From contig JAXHNR010000001.1 of NCBI GenBank assembly GCA_034520215.1, positions 124,001 through 188,000 on the forward strand: 64,000 nucleotides of DNA, written 5' to 3'. The position numbers and the translations under genes are program-made. The notes below the pieces were generated by a model. The model saw only the letters and a program-made list of their open reading frames with translations, was not told the origin of the DNA and searched no databases. Shown piece by piece: positions 9,173-18,638 of this stretch. The stretch's first letter is position 1; each line of letters begins with the position of its first letter. The stretch is from Candidatus Krumholzibacteriota bacterium. Its GTDB lineage: Bacteria; Krumholzibacteriota; Krumholzibacteriia; Krumholzibacteriales; WJIX01.

Positions 9173-10309
9173 CTACTTCATCTTTTTGCGGGCCATGATA
9201 CATCCGCGCCGGAAATCGCAAACATTCATCCTTAAACGCCCGCGCCGTTCGAAAAGCCGAAACGAACCGCCGATATACAGCAAAAAGGTATCGTATACGT
9301 CCTTAAAATTATCGAGGTCAAGCATGATAAATGCGACATTCTTTTGATTCCTCTCGGCCTGTGCTAAGGCGATATCCGCGCGATCAGAGAAGAGCTTCCG
9401 GTTGGGAAGACCAGTCAGGGAATCGTGGTAAGCCATCTGCCGGATCTTCGCCTTAGCTTGCTTGCTTTCGGTAATATCCTGACAAAAACCAATAAATCTG
9501 TTATCAGTAATACTCGCCGCAACTAAATTAATCCAAAACTTCTCTCCGTTTTTCTTGCGTACAATATAATCGCTATTTTCATAACCCTCTGTTTTTAAAT
9601 TTTTAAACAATGCCATTCCTTTATCTAAGAATTCCGGGGCAAGAAAGTCCGGGATGGTTAAATTCAACAGTTCTTCTTTTGTATACCCGGTCATCCGGCA
9701 CGCTGCCGGGTTAACCTCAAGGTAACGACCTGTATTATCTGCCACAAAAATACCAAGAGGAGCTTTTTCCATGTAAGTTTTGAACTTGGCTTCGCTTTCC
9801 CGCAAAGCTTTCTCTACTTTATGGCGCTCTGTGATGTCGCGTACAACCGCATGAACAATCGGTTTGCCATCCAGTTCCATGGCAGTGAGCAGCACATCAG
9901 CCGGGAAGGTCTCGCCGGTGTCGTTTCTCTTGTGCATCCACTCAAAGTGAAAGCTGCCCTTTTCCACAGCTGTCGAAATCATCCGGTTGGCCAGCACCTG
10001 AGAGTCCGTTCCGTCAGGCTGCTCAACCGGCGACAAATCGGCGGGACTTTTTAATAAGAATTCCTCCCGGGTCCGGCATCCAAAGATCGAAAGGGCCGCT
10101 TTGTTGCAGTCGAAAAAGCCATTCTCATCAAGTAACATCACCGCATCGGTGACGGCATTGAACAGCTTTCGGAACTTCTTCTCCGAGTGGGCCAGCGCCT
10201 TCTCTGCACGCAAGTACTCTGCTTCAATTGCCTCCAGTTGCCTGATTCTTTCTTCTAAAGCGGTTATCTCTTTTACCTGTTTGTGATGGGTATTTGACTG
10301 ATCGCTCAT
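9173..10309 (-). pseudogene. PAS-PAS-GGDEF protein with the GGDEF domain cut short
   Basis: A 378-residue frame. An N-terminal coiled coil (about 10-45) is followed by two PAS domains (about 45-165 and 170-290) and the start of a GGDEF domain (MAYHDSLTGLPNRKLF, then MLDLDNFKDVYDT). After that point the expected NDTLGH..GD, the GGDEF signature and the rest are missing, replaced by about 35 unrelated residues. The protein therefore cannot make cyclic-di-GMP, although it could still sense through its PAS domains. It lies 64 bp downstream of the intact PAS-GGDEF-EAL gene on the same strand. A deletion or frameshift remnant is the simplest reading. Confidence 0.75.
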
Positions 10310-10373
10310 GTGCTCCCTCCTTTAAGGGAATTTGTAGAGCTGCGCGACGGGACAGTTTCTTCAGTTTTCTGGT

Positions 10374-12884
10374 CTATAGATAACCTATCGCCAAAATACC
10401 CGGGATTTCATCTGCCGGCAAAGGCCGGCTGAACAAGTAGCCCTGAATTTCGTCGCATCCCTGCTCCTGCAGGAAGGATAACTGATCTCCTGTTTCCACA
10501 CCTTCGGCAATGGCCTTCATATTCAGGCCGTGCGCCATAACAATCATCGTCCTGACGATAGCCTGGTCTTTACTGTCGGAGGCCAGGCCGTCTATAAAGG
10601 ACTTATCGATCTTCAAGAAATCCAGCGGCAGCTGTTTCAAATAGCTCAAGGATGAATGTCCCGTGCCGAAATCATCAATTGCAACTCCTATCCCTAGCGC
10701 TTTTAGTTCAGTCAAGATCTCAATAGCTCTTTCAGCGTCCTTCATAATAGTGCTTTCCGTTATTTCCAATCCCAGGCACTTCGGAGAAATCATCATATTT
10801 TGCAAGGCGGCCTTTATTATGCCTACCAGATCCTGTTTCTCAAATTGGAGGCTCGATACATTCAGGGCAACTTTGCTCTGCTTATAACCGGCCTTCTGCC
10901 ATGCTTTAATTTGGGCGCAAACGGTGCGTATGACGAATTCTCCGATAGGCAGGATGAGACCGTTTGTTTCGGCTACGGGAATAAACTCCATCGGTGGAAT
11001 CAAGCCCTTGCCGGGATGATTCCAGCGTATCAGCGCTTCCATCCCCGTAATTTTTCCAGTTGCCGCATCTACCTTCGGTTGATAGTAGAGTACAAGCTCA
11101 TTTCGTTCCAGTGCCCTGTGCAGGTCGCTTTCCAGCGTCAAAAGTTCCTGAACAGCGGAATGCATTGATTTTGAATAAAAGTAAAAGGTGTTCGTACCTT
11201 TGGCCTTTGTGTGTCTCATGGCCTTTTCAGCGTTTACCAGAAGCTCGTCAACATCCGTTCCGTCATCAGGATACAGGGCAATGCCCATACTGGCGGTTAT
11301 AAATACCTCGCGACCGTTTAAATCATAGGGTTTGGATATTTCCTCGAGTAATTGACTGACCGGTCTCACGGCGTCCTGGGCCTGGTTGAGATCATGGGCC
11401 AATACTATAAACTCGTCGCCGCCAGCCCGGGATATAACATTTCCTGTTTCTCCTTCGACTGCTCTGGCAACGAAGGCATTTTTGCGTAAAAAGCTGGTAA
11501 GCCTGCCGGCAACAGCCTTCAGCAGCAGATCTCCGGCGCCATGTCCGAGCGTATCGTTGATCCGGGTAAAATTATCCAACCCGATGTAAATAATGGCAAA
11601 TATTTTGTTATGACGCCTGGAATGCGCGATTGATTCTTTTATAAGTTCTTTTAGAAACGTGCGATTTGGCAACTCGGTCAGCCTGTCATAATAAGCCATC
11701 AGGTGAATCTTTTCCGTCGCCTTCCTGATTTCCGTGAGGCTCTCAATGATCATCATGGCGTAAAGTATGTCACCCTCTTTGCCACGAATGGCAGAAGAGG
11801 TGGTATTAACCCAGACGATTCCGCCGTCCTTTCTGACATACCGCTTTTCAAAACGAACTACGGGACTGTGGCCTGCAAACAATTGTCTTGAAAGTTCCCT
11901 GCTCTTTTCTTTGTCATCCTCATGGGTTATGTCAGCAATGCGTTTACCGGCAAGTTCCTGTTGGGTATAACCCAGCAAATCACACAACATCTTATTCGCG
12001 GTAATAATTATGCCCTCCGGGTTTAGCAAACCCATCCCGAAAGGGCCTTCTTCAAAGATGCTTCTGAACCGCTGTTCGCTTACCCGTAATTCCTCCTCGG
12101 ATTTCTTGCGCTTTGTGATATCAATGCAAGACGCTATAGTGCGATTGGTTCCGGGAATTATGTCCGCGGCCAGTAAAAGATTTCGCGTTTCACCGTAGCG
12201 GGTAATGAAACAAAACTCATACTGGTGTACTGCAGCATCCGGATTCTGGCGCCGTAAATAATGGTTTTTCTTCATCCAAACCATATCATCAGGGTGAACA
12301 AATTCGGTCCAGGATTTTTTCCCTTCAACCTCCTGCTTTGAATATCCGGAAAGTTCTTCGAAATAAGAGTTGGCATGGGAAATAATAGTGTCCACTTCAA
12401 TAATGAACATGGCTGTGCCGGAGGTCTCGAATATAGCGCGGTAGTAGTTTTCAGACCGCCGCAGGGCTTCTTCGGACTGTTTGCGTGCGGTGATGTCACG
12501 GGCAATGCTGAGTATGCAGCTTTTACCCTCATAGTCGATTTTGCGGCTGCTTATCTCAACGGCAATTGTGCTGCCGTCTTTGCGCCGGTGAACCGATTCA
12601 AACACCAGGGAGCCCTGCTGATCAACATCCTGAAATCGTTGCGGCCCGCTGCCCGCATATTCACCGACATCAAGGTCCATGGGCGTCATGCGCAGAAGTT
12701 CCTCACGGCTGTAGCCAAGCCTTCTGCAGGCGACTTGGTTTACCTCCAAAAATTGCCCTGAGAGGTCGTGGATAAAAACAGCATCATTGTAACCGTGAAA
12801 AATTCCCCTGAATTTTTGCTCGCTATGCTTTAGCCGGGTTAGTGCGCGCATGTGCCTGATTATATTGGATAAAAACAGCATCAT
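10374..12884 (-). CDS. PAS-GGDEF-EAL cyclic-di-GMP turnover protein
   Basis: An 836-residue signalling protein with three PAS domains (about 20-135, 140-260, 265-390), a GGDEF domain (about 395-560) and an EAL domain (about 575-825). The GGDEF signature is intact (RAGGDEFIVL), as are the EAL motif (EALIRW) and the downstream DDFGTGHSSL and AEGVETG. Both synthesis and breakdown of cyclic-di-GMP are possible. No transmembrane segment is clear. The first codons fall in a duplicated stretch (12771-12835 and 12868-12935), so an original 5' part may have been lost and the start is uncertain. Confidence 0.85.
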   Translation of the reverse strand: MMLFLSNIIRHMRALTRLKHSEQKFRGIFHGYNDAVFIHDLSGQFLEVNQVACRRLGYSREELLRMTPMDLDVGEYAGSGPQRFQDVDQQGSLVFESVHRRKDGSTIAVEISSRKIDYEGKSCILSIARDITARKQSEEALRRSENYYRAIFETSGTAMFIIEVDTIISHANSYFEELSGYSKQEVEGKKSWTEFVHPDDMVWMKKNHYLRRQNPDAAVHQYEFCFITRYGETRNLLLAADIIPGTNRTIASCIDITKRKKSEEELRVSEQRFRSIFEEGPFGMGLLNPEGIIITANKMLCDLLGYTQQELAGKRIADITHEDDKEKSRELSRQLFAGHSPVVRFEKRYVRKDGGIVWVNTTSSAIRGKEGDILYAMMIIESLTEIRKATEKIHLMAYYDRLTELPNRTFLKELIKESIAHSRRHNKIFAIIYIGLDNFTRINDTLGHGAGDLLLKAVAGRLTSFLRKNAFVARAVEGETGNVISRAGGDEFIVLAHDLNQAQDAVRPVSQLLEEISKPYDLNGREVFITASMGIALYPDDGTDVDELLVNAEKAMRHTKAKGTNTFYFYSKSMHSAVQELLTLESDLHRALERNELVLYYQPKVDAATGKITGMEALIRWNHPGKGLIPPMEFIPVAETNGLILPIGEFVIRTVCAQIKAWQKAGYKQSKVALNVSSLQFEKQDLVGIIKAALQNMMISPKCLGLEITESTIMKDAERAIEILTELKALGIGVAIDDFGTGHSSLSYLKQLPLDFLKIDKSFIDGLASDSKDQAIVRTMIVMAHGLNMKAIAEGVETGDQLSFLQEQGCDEIQGYLFSRPLPADEIPGILAIGYL

Positions 12885-12935
12885 TCATTGGAACCCTGTA
12901 AAATTCCCCGAGTTTTTGCTCGCTATGCTGTAGCC
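12771..12935. repeat. Imperfect tandem duplication at the 5' end of the GGDEF-EAL gene
   Basis: Bases 12771-12835 and 12868-12935 are copies of one stretch, sharing gataaaaacagcatcatt and tttttgctcgctatgct with scattered changes and small indels. The second copy lies at and upstream of the present start codon and has lost its frame. Confidence 0.75.
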
Positions 12936-13211
12936 ACGCGTTAATTAATTAGATGATAGGATAAATAATCAAATAGTGCAAGGCGCAAAGCGGAAAAATC
13001 AGGCAAATGTGTTGCTGGTTCACAAATTGGCCGATTCGAGAAGTCCGCTGGCAACCGGCGAGGGCTCAGGTACAATATTGCAGATGTTGATTATGGCCTT
13101 AATACCAAAACTTGGGATGGAAAGACCTTATCCACGGTAGTATAGATAATCTCCTATACAAACATGCCGGGCTACATAAAATTTATCCGGATAAAAAAGA
13201 ATTCATGTTCG
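12936..13211. other. Intergenic, no intact gene
   Basis: A mixed-composition gap between two GGDEF-EAL genes. A short plus-strand frame around 13065-13145 (containing YNIADVDYGL) looks protein-like but has no start signal. No promoter or terminator is clear. Confidence 0.3.
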
Positions 13212-15572
13212 TTAATCAGGCGATACTGTATCCGTATATCCTTTTAGCTGTTCGCGTATCTCCGAGGTGAACTTCTCCGGCGGCATTGGTTTATTTATGT
13301 AGAAACCCTGGAACTGGTCGCACGAATGGGTTCTAAGAAAATCGGCCTGTTCCTTCGACTCCACGCCTTCTGCGACCACCGTGAAACCCAGGCTTTTGCC
13401 CAGATCAATGAGAGCCGTAGTCAAGCTTTTGGTTTCGGTGTTAGGAATCATATTTTGAATGAACGAGCCGTCGATTTTAAGAGTGTTAAGCGGAAACTCC
13501 TTTAATTTGGACAGCGATGAGTAACCGATACCGAAATCATCTATTGCTACCCGCACTCTCATCTGTTTCAAATCCTTGAGAATCCGGATCGTCCCGTCCA
13601 TGTCGTGCATGATAATAGCCTCGGTGATTTCCAGTTCGAGCAGCTCGGGTGCCATTCCGCTTTCCTGAAGCGCGTCCCCGACGTCCTTCAAGAAATCTTC
13701 ATCAAAGAACTGCCGCTTGGAAATGTTCACGGCCATGCTCAATTTGGGAAAACCTTCGTTTTGCCATGCGAGGTTCTGACGGCAAGCGGTTTTGAAAACC
13801 CAGCGCCCGATAGGAACGATGAGCCCGTTTTCTTCTGCAAGGGGTATGAATTGCATAGGCGGAATTAACCCGAGATCGGGATGCTGCCAGCGCAGCAGCG
13901 CCTCTATGCCGGTAATGCGGCCAGTGGCCATGTCCTGCTTGCTCTGATAAAAAAGGCGGAACTCATTGTTCTCCAGCGCCTTGCGCAGACTCGATTCCAG
14001 GGTGAGGCGCTCCAGCGAGTCAGTGTTCAGTTTTTCGGAGTAGAACCGGAAGTTGTTCTTCCCTCCCTCTTTTACGTGATACATTGCGACATCGGCGCTT
14101 TTCATAAGTGTTTGTTCATCTTCACCATCGGCCGGAAACATGGCAATTCCGATACTTATTGTGATGCGAAACTCCTGCTCGGCAAGCGTAAAGGGCTTTG
14201 CGACTGCTGCCAGGATTTTTCCGGCAACTGTTGTCACCTGGGTTTCCTCAGTAATCTCGGGGAGCAGCATTATAAACTCGTCGCCTCCCAGCCGCGCGAC
14301 GATATCGCTTTCCCGCAGGGACTCCCTGAGTCGTCTGCCCATCTTCTTGAGTAGCTCGTCGCCTGCCTCGTGGCCAAGCGAGTCGTTGATTGCTTTGAAG
14401 TGGTCGAGGTCTAAAAACATCAACGCCAGCCTTTTTTTATAACGGCGCGCGTGCTGCATTTGATGGTAAAGAAGCCGGCTGAAAAGCGCTCGGTTCGGCA
14501 GGCCTGTGAGATTGTCGTGATAGGCGAGATATTCGACGTTCCGCGCGTGTGCGGCCCGTTCTTCAATGGCGTTCGTGCGCGACTTCCGGAGCTGCCAGGT
14601 CAACCGGCCGAGCAGAACTCCGATAACGACCACCAGTATACTGACCAGACCGGCGCGCCGTATGTAGCGGCGCTGGATCCTGTCGGCGGGGGCGAGTTGT
14701 TCCGCTTCGGAAAGACCAACGACGATTGCCAGTTGGAATTCGTAAAGCTTTCTGGCGATGGTGTAGCGTCGAGTGTCGTCCCAGCGGTTTACAGTCACCT
14801 CGGCCGAATCATCGACGGGGGTGCTCTCCTGTACCAGCGCATTGTAGTTAATCGTTGTGCCCGCGGATATATCATTACCGGTGCGTCGTACCCGGAAAAC
14901 GCCGTCGGTTCCCACCAGTCCGAGAACGCCGTGTTCTCCCAGCGCATCGGACTCATAGCCGCTGACAAAATAGCCGGCATGCACCGATACCGCCACGATC
15001 CCCGTGAACCGTTGTCCGGCCTCCCCGAAGCGTCTGCTGAAAGACAACCACCATTCATCTGACCCCCGGTAGTGCTGCGGCTGTCCGATTACCATATCCT
15101 CTTGCTCTTTCGCACGTTTAAAAAAATCCATGTTTGCCACGTTCTCGGGGATAGAAGAGCGATTTGTGCTATCGAGGATCTCTCCACGGGCATCAATTAT
15201 GCTGACTGTGAAGACGATCTCGGGCGGCAGCAACTCTTCGGAGCGCAAATCTTCCAGGATCACCTGCGCGGGTTTGTCATCCAGTTGATAGCGGACCATC
15301 TTCAATGTGTGATCGATCTCGCGCAAAGCCCGCACGACCTGAGCTTCGTAGGTGTCAGCCACGTCCATGGTCATAGCCGCGGCAGTGCGATCAGCTGAGG
15401 CACGTTCTCTGGCGATGAGATTTAAAGTGACAGCCCAGATTACCGCCAGAAACAGAACGGTCATCACGATGGACAAAACGGGCGGCTCGATCAGCCGGTG
15501 AAACCAGCTCCGGCCGGCGGTGCTATCTATCTGCGGGACATCTTCGTTCGTTTGCTCGGTTACATCAATCAA
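13212..15572 (-). CDS. Membrane GGDEF-EAL protein with periplasmic Cache-like sensor
   Basis: A 786-residue inner-membrane cyclic-di-GMP protein. TM1 is at about 33-53. A periplasmic double-Cache-like domain (about 55-300) is followed by TM2 (about 308-328), GGDEF (signature RLGGDEFIMLLPE) and EAL (EALLRWQHPD, DDFGIGYSSL, AEGVES). Both catalytic signatures are intact. The TTG start at 15572 overlaps the stop of the substrate-binding gene, so translation is coupled. The GC-rich codon use resembles proteobacterial genes. The adjacent porin and binding protein suggest the sensor responds to a periplasmic solute. Confidence 0.9.
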   Translation of the reverse strand: MIDVTEQTNEDVPQIDSTAGRSWFHRLIEPPVLSIVMTVLFLAVIWAVTLNLIARERASADRTAAAMTMDVADTYEAQVVRALREIDHTLKMVRYQLDDKPAQVILEDLRSEELLPPEIVFTVSIIDARGEILDSTNRSSIPENVANMDFFKRAKEQEDMVIGQPQHYRGSDEWWLSFSRRFGEAGQRFTGIVAVSVHAGYFVSGYESDALGEHGVLGLVGTDGVFRVRRTGNDISAGTTINYNALVQESTPVDDSAEVTVNRWDDTRRYTIARKLYEFQLAIVVGLSEAEQLAPADRIQRRYIRRAGLVSILVVVIGVLLGRLTWQLRKSRTNAIEERAAHARNVEYLAYHDNLTGLPNRALFSRLLYHQMQHARRYKKRLALMFLDLDHFKAINDSLGHEAGDELLKKMGRRLRESLRESDIVARLGGDEFIMLLPEITEETQVTTVAGKILAAVAKPFTLAEQEFRITISIGIAMFPADGEDEQTLMKSADVAMYHVKEGGKNNFRFYSEKLNTDSLERLTLESSLRKALENNEFRLFYQSKQDMATGRITGIEALLRWQHPDLGLIPPMQFIPLAEENGLIVPIGRWVFKTACRQNLAWQNEGFPKLSMAVNISKRQFFDEDFLKDVGDALQESGMAPELLELEITEAIIMHDMDGTIRILKDLKQMRVRVAIDDFGIGYSSLSKLKEFPLNTLKIDGSFIQNMIPNTETKSLTTALIDLGKSLGFTVVAEGVESKEQADFLRTHSCDQFQGFYINKPMPPEKFTSEIREQLKGYTDTVSPD

Positions 15573-16020
15573 TTGGCACCACCCGCAAGCGTTCGTCCAA
15601 AAAATCGGGGGATAGGTATCCGATGGTATTGGGGTTTTCAGCCACTAACTCAGCCATAGCATCCCCGCTGGAAACGGTTGGCGGCGGCTGGCCGCGGCCG
15701 GTAAAGAGAAGTTTCGACCAGTGAGCCTTTATCTGCGACTGGGATCGTCCCAGGTATCTGCTGTAGAATTCGCCGCGCGTGGGCGAGCTTTCACTCAGAT
15801 CGACGGGTTTCACTAAATTCCCGTTCGGAAAGCGGTTCATTCTGCCCAGGTAGATGTCTGTGAGCTGGGCGCGGGACAGGGTCTTGATCGGATTCTGCGA
15901 AGAGACCACTACCACCACCCTGGCGGCCTCGTCGGCGCGGACGGCGCTGGCCATGAGGCTTAAGAGATATATCCATGCAATCACTGTTATTCGTTTCATT
16001 TGCATCGGCAAACCAATCAT
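15565..16020 (-). CDS. Small PstS-like periplasmic substrate-binding protein
   Basis: About 151 residues with a signal peptide (MKRITVIAWIYLLSLMASAV, cleaved after RA). The mature part carries PBP-like motifs: VVVVSSQNPIKTLSRAQLTDIYLG, HWSKLLFTGRG, VAENPNTIGYLSP. These resemble small phosphate-ABC-type binding proteins encoded near signalling genes. ATG 16020 follows the porin stop by one base; in-frame ATGs at 16005 and 15999 are alternatives, and no strong Shine-Dalgarno sequence decides. No transporter genes are nearby, so a role as ligand-binding partner of the downstream sensor is more likely than uptake. Confidence 0.75.
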   Translation of the reverse strand: MIGLPMQMKRITVIAWIYLLSLMASAVRADEAARVVVVVSSQNPIKTLSRAQLTDIYLGRMNRFPNGNLVKPVDLSESSPTRGEFYSRYLGRSQSQIKAHWSKLLFTGRGQPPPTVSSGDAMAELVAENPNTIGYLSPDFLDERLRVVPID

Positions 16021-16021
16021 C

Positions 16022-17305
16022 TCAAAATACAAAGTCGATCGCGGCGCTGAACAGGTTGACAGACCCCCCCGGCTCAAATCCCGGCTGTCTGTTGATAAGA
16101 ACACCCGGTGATCCGTCTCCCAGATCAAGGTATTGGTACTGTACTTTCAGGTCCGCGTTCCGGATAAAATCCCAGCGTACACCCACGGATATGCTCTTTT
16201 GATTGGTTGCGGATCCCAGCATCTCGTTCAGCGCGGCATTGAGCGCTTCGGCCTGAGCGGCCTGCTCCGGCGAAAGGCCTGCCAGCGACAAACCCGGGTC
16301 CGAGGTGTCGCTGTAGGGTCGAGCTCGCGCCAGGGTCATATAGGGGGTAACCTCTCCGAAACGATACCCGCCGGTAATATACAAGCCTTCGATATCGCCA
16401 ATAAAAGTACGGGTTTTCGCCAGCGCCCACTCGCCCATCACGAACCACTTGCCGGGGTCATAGCGCGAGCCGAAGCTCATGATTTCAAATCGCTTGCCGC
16501 CAATATCGTATCGGTCGGCAATTGCTTCGCCCTCCTCCCCGAATTGCCTGAACGCATCAAAGAACGGATCAAAATCTTTCATTGTAAGGCGGAAACTGCC
16601 ATAACACGCAAACAGGGTTGCTGCGCCCCGTTCCAGAGTATTGCTCAGCACCACAACGTCGCGGGCGTTTGCCTCGCTTCCGTCGGGGATATTGACGTCC
16701 CTGGTGCCGTACAAGCCCCGCAGGGTATTGGTGAACCCATCGAAATGGAAACGGTAACTGAAGTCGATACCGTCAGCATTGGTAACGGGTATCATGTCAT
16801 AGACTTCCTTGGGAGGACGGATCCATGGGGTCGCATACCTTACCTTGCGGTACTCGGAAACCATGAACGTCTGCTGTACCATGCGCCCGGCGCGTACGCT
16901 CAAATCCGGGGTGATGTCGAACTTGAGATTGGCCCACTCAACGAACGGCGTGTAGGTTTCGTCGTAACGCTGCTTGGAGACTACCTGCAGGATGCCGGTA
17001 AGCCGGGACGTGAGATTGGCGGTGAGCTGCAGTCCCAGCACGTTGTCTACTTCGGGGCTCCAGTCACGGGTGTAACCTGCCCCGTCGGGAGAGAACAAGT
17101 TTGAGGCGAAGTCCGCCTGGTCCTCGTCGGAACGGACCACTCCGAACGTACCGAAGCCGTTGAATGAAAAGTTAGGCGTTTCAGTAACCTGTGCACCCGC
17201 GGCGGTCACGCAGACGAGCATCACGGCCGCTGCAGCAATTATCAGTTTTCCCATCATCAGTCCTTGCGCAAAGTGTGCTTTACAAAAGCCAATCTTCATC
17301 CGCAT
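16022..17305 (-). CDS. Outer-membrane porin-like protein
   Basis: A 427-residue protein with an N-terminal signal segment (hydrophobic core MGKLIIAAAAVMLVCVTAAG) and a mature part rich in alternating strands (FNGFGTFGVV, ADLKVQYQYLDLG) ending in aromatic FVF, the hallmark of an outer-membrane barrel. It is first in a three-gene operon with the binding protein and the Cache-GGDEF-EAL sensor, with 1-bp and overlapping junctions. Start 17305 has GAGAGG about 7 bases upstream. The channel substrate is unknown. The whole operon has a more GC-rich, proteobacteria-like codon use than its surroundings. Confidence 0.75.
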   Translation of the reverse strand: MRMKIGFCKAHFAQGLMMGKLIIAAAAVMLVCVTAAGAQVTETPNFSFNGFGTFGVVRSDEDQADFASNLFSPDGAGYTRDWSPEVDNVLGLQLTANLTSRLTGILQVVSKQRYDETYTPFVEWANLKFDITPDLSVRAGRMVQQTFMVSEYRKVRYATPWIRPPKEVYDMIPVTNADGIDFSYRFHFDGFTNTLRGLYGTRDVNIPDGSEANARDVVVLSNTLERGAATLFACYGSFRLTMKDFDPFFDAFRQFGEEGEAIADRYDIGGKRFEIMSFGSRYDPGKWFVMGEWALAKTRTFIGDIEGLYITGGYRFGEVTPYMTLARARPYSDTSDPGLSLAGLSPEQAAQAEALNAALNEMLGSATNQKSISVGVRWDFIRNADLKVQYQYLDLGDGSPGVLINRQPGFEPGGSVNLFSAAIDFVF

Positions 17306-17867
17306 GGCATGCCCTCTCAGACTGCTCCTTAAAGGGGCTTGAATTGGGAAGCTCCTTTATGTTTATTGGTTACTCAAAATCACACTCTAACATTAGAGAA
17401 TAGACTCCGGTAATCTTTTATGTCAATAAAATTCTCAATCGCAAACACGACACTAATTTGCAAGCATTCTCCATTTGAAAACACTAATAACCCCGAACGA
17501 CTCTGCAGTTCGTATCCCAAAAGGGCTTTTGCGCGCCTTGACTATGAACTTTTTACCTTGCCGTCCGAGACCGTAATAAGAGAATTCCTGCCCCGCGGAA
17601 GGTCATCGGGATTCTGTTTTCTCAGTGTGGAAGTACAAAGTGCTCCGAATTTAATTTTAAATTTATTATTGAACCTTGACAATGAATGTCAATAAAGGGT
17701 GAATGTTTCGCTTGTATAATATTGATATATAAGTAATAATTTAAATAGATTAGGAACTGAGTCGGGGGGGTAGGGGAAAAGAAATAGACGCGGCAGAAGA
17801 TGCTCATCAGCAGAACAGAAAAACACCCGAATTCTCCGACTTTACTAAGCCACGGAAGGAGAACGCC
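17306..17867. other. Intergenic region upstream of porin and GlsB genes
   Basis: This is the shared upstream region of divergent genes. A 91-codon plus-strand frame at 17420-17695 has neither family resemblance nor a good ribosome site and is not accepted as a gene. The stretch from about 17640 to 17760 is AT-rich and may carry promoters, but no clear consensus was found. Confidence 0.35.
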
Positions 17868-18122
17868 ATGAATATAATATGGTTTCTTTTGATCGGCGGG
17901 GTGGCCGGATGGCTCGCCGGCCTGATCATGAAGGGGAAGGGATTCGGAATCCTGGTAAACATCATAGTGGGTGTAATTGGAGGAATAATCGGAGGCTGGT
18001 TGTTCGGAGTGCTGGGTATCGGGGGAGAAAGTCTGATCTGGACTCTGGTTACCGCCCTGGTCGGAGCCGTTATACTTCTTTTCATAGTCAGTCTTTTTAA
18101 GAAAAAGGGAGTTGCCGAGTAA
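17868..18122 (+). CDS. GlsB/YeaQ/YmgE-family stress membrane protein
   Basis: An 84-residue, glycine-rich inner-membrane protein of the transglycosylase-associated (GlsB/YeaQ/YmgE) family, with three hydrophobic helices (about 3-20, 28-48, 55-76) and a basic end (LFKKKG). GGAAGGAG precedes the ATG. These proteins are commonly induced by osmotic or envelope stress, though their molecular role is poorly known. It begins the stress-gene region that continues on the minus strand to 30 kb. Confidence 0.9.
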   Translation: MNIIWFLLIGGVAGWLAGLIMKGKGFGILVNIIVGVIGGIIGGWLFGVLGIGGESLIWTLVTALVGAVILLFIVSLFKKKGVAE

Positions 18123-18214
18123 CCGCTTCCGCCGCTGATCCACACCCCGTCAGGCAACATGGAGATCAGCTTAAATTCGAGCAGAAAGGAGGAAAGGCGA
18201 GATCAATGTAGCTG

Positions 18215-18391
18215 GTGCTGGTTGTTGCTTTGGCGGCAGTTGTGCTCCAGAAGCAAGCGTCCTGGCAAGTTCGTCTTCTCTGGCTGACCGGGGAAGTGCC
18301 AGGCATCATCCTGCTGCTCCTGACAGCAGCAGACCTTATCGTTAAGTGGCATAAAGGTGAAGTCATAATAAAGAATCTTCGGGAAAGATAA
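18215..18391 (+). pseudogene. LapA-domain-like membrane protein, start mutated
   Basis: A 58-codon frame reads VLVVALAAVVLQKQ, then QVRLLWLTGEVPGIILLLLT, resembling the LapA (DUF1049) two-helix domain. The natural-looking start ATG at 18206, preceded by AGGAGG, is followed at once by TAG, so only a GTG (18215) or CTG remains. It is therefore probably a recently inactivated gene, or one with a weak alternative start. Confidence 0.45.
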
Positions 18392-18393
18392 AT

Positions 18394-18579
18394 TTCAATC
18401 CCTCGGTGAAGAAATTGCCAGAGGGAATCATTCTACTTGCAGGTGGGGGCATTCCCTACTCTCTTGGAGTAGCATTCTTTTCGGCATCAGGTTATAAATA
18501 CAATCATCTGGAATAGCATATATTCGTTTTAATAGGAACCACTTGTCATATATTGGCAGCTATAAATCATGCTACCTAA
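18394..18579 (+). pseudogene. Hemolysin III/TrhA-family C-terminal fragment
   Basis: The frame reads LPEGIILLAGGGIPYSLGVAFF, then YKYNHLE, an in-frame TAG, and HIFVLIGTTCHILAAINHAT. This matches the last helices of hemolysin III-family membrane proteins (GG..Y..G..F, then H.FV..G...H). The amber codon replaces the residue just before the conserved H. No start or N-terminal part exists, so it is a decayed fragment. Confidence 0.6.
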
Positions 18580-18605
18580 TTCCAATTATACGGAGGTTCA
18601 AGAAT

Positions 18606-18638
18606 AAGTAGTCGGAGCCCGGTGTGCTCCGACTACTT
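18606..18638 (-). terminator. Strong 13-bp hairpin
   Basis: Arms 18606-18618 and 18626-18638 (aagtagtcggagc and complement) are perfectly paired around a 7-base loop. The hairpin overlaps the stop codon of the FlgD-tail remnant and lies downstream of the minus-strand lipoprotein gene. No long T tract follows, so factor-independent termination is plausible but unproven. Confidence 0.5.

Noticed and set aside
14451-15062. Long plus-strand frame of 203 codons
   Set aside because: It lies wholly opposite the GGDEF-EAL gene, whose domains and codon use are clear; it arises from GC-rich codon structure.
16133-17104. Plus-strand frame of 323 codons
   Set aside because: Shadow of the porin gene on the opposite strand. 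No ribosome site and no protein family pattern.
17420-17695. 91-codon plus-strand frame before GlsB
   Set aside because: Low-complexity composition without a ribosome site, motif or neighbour support.
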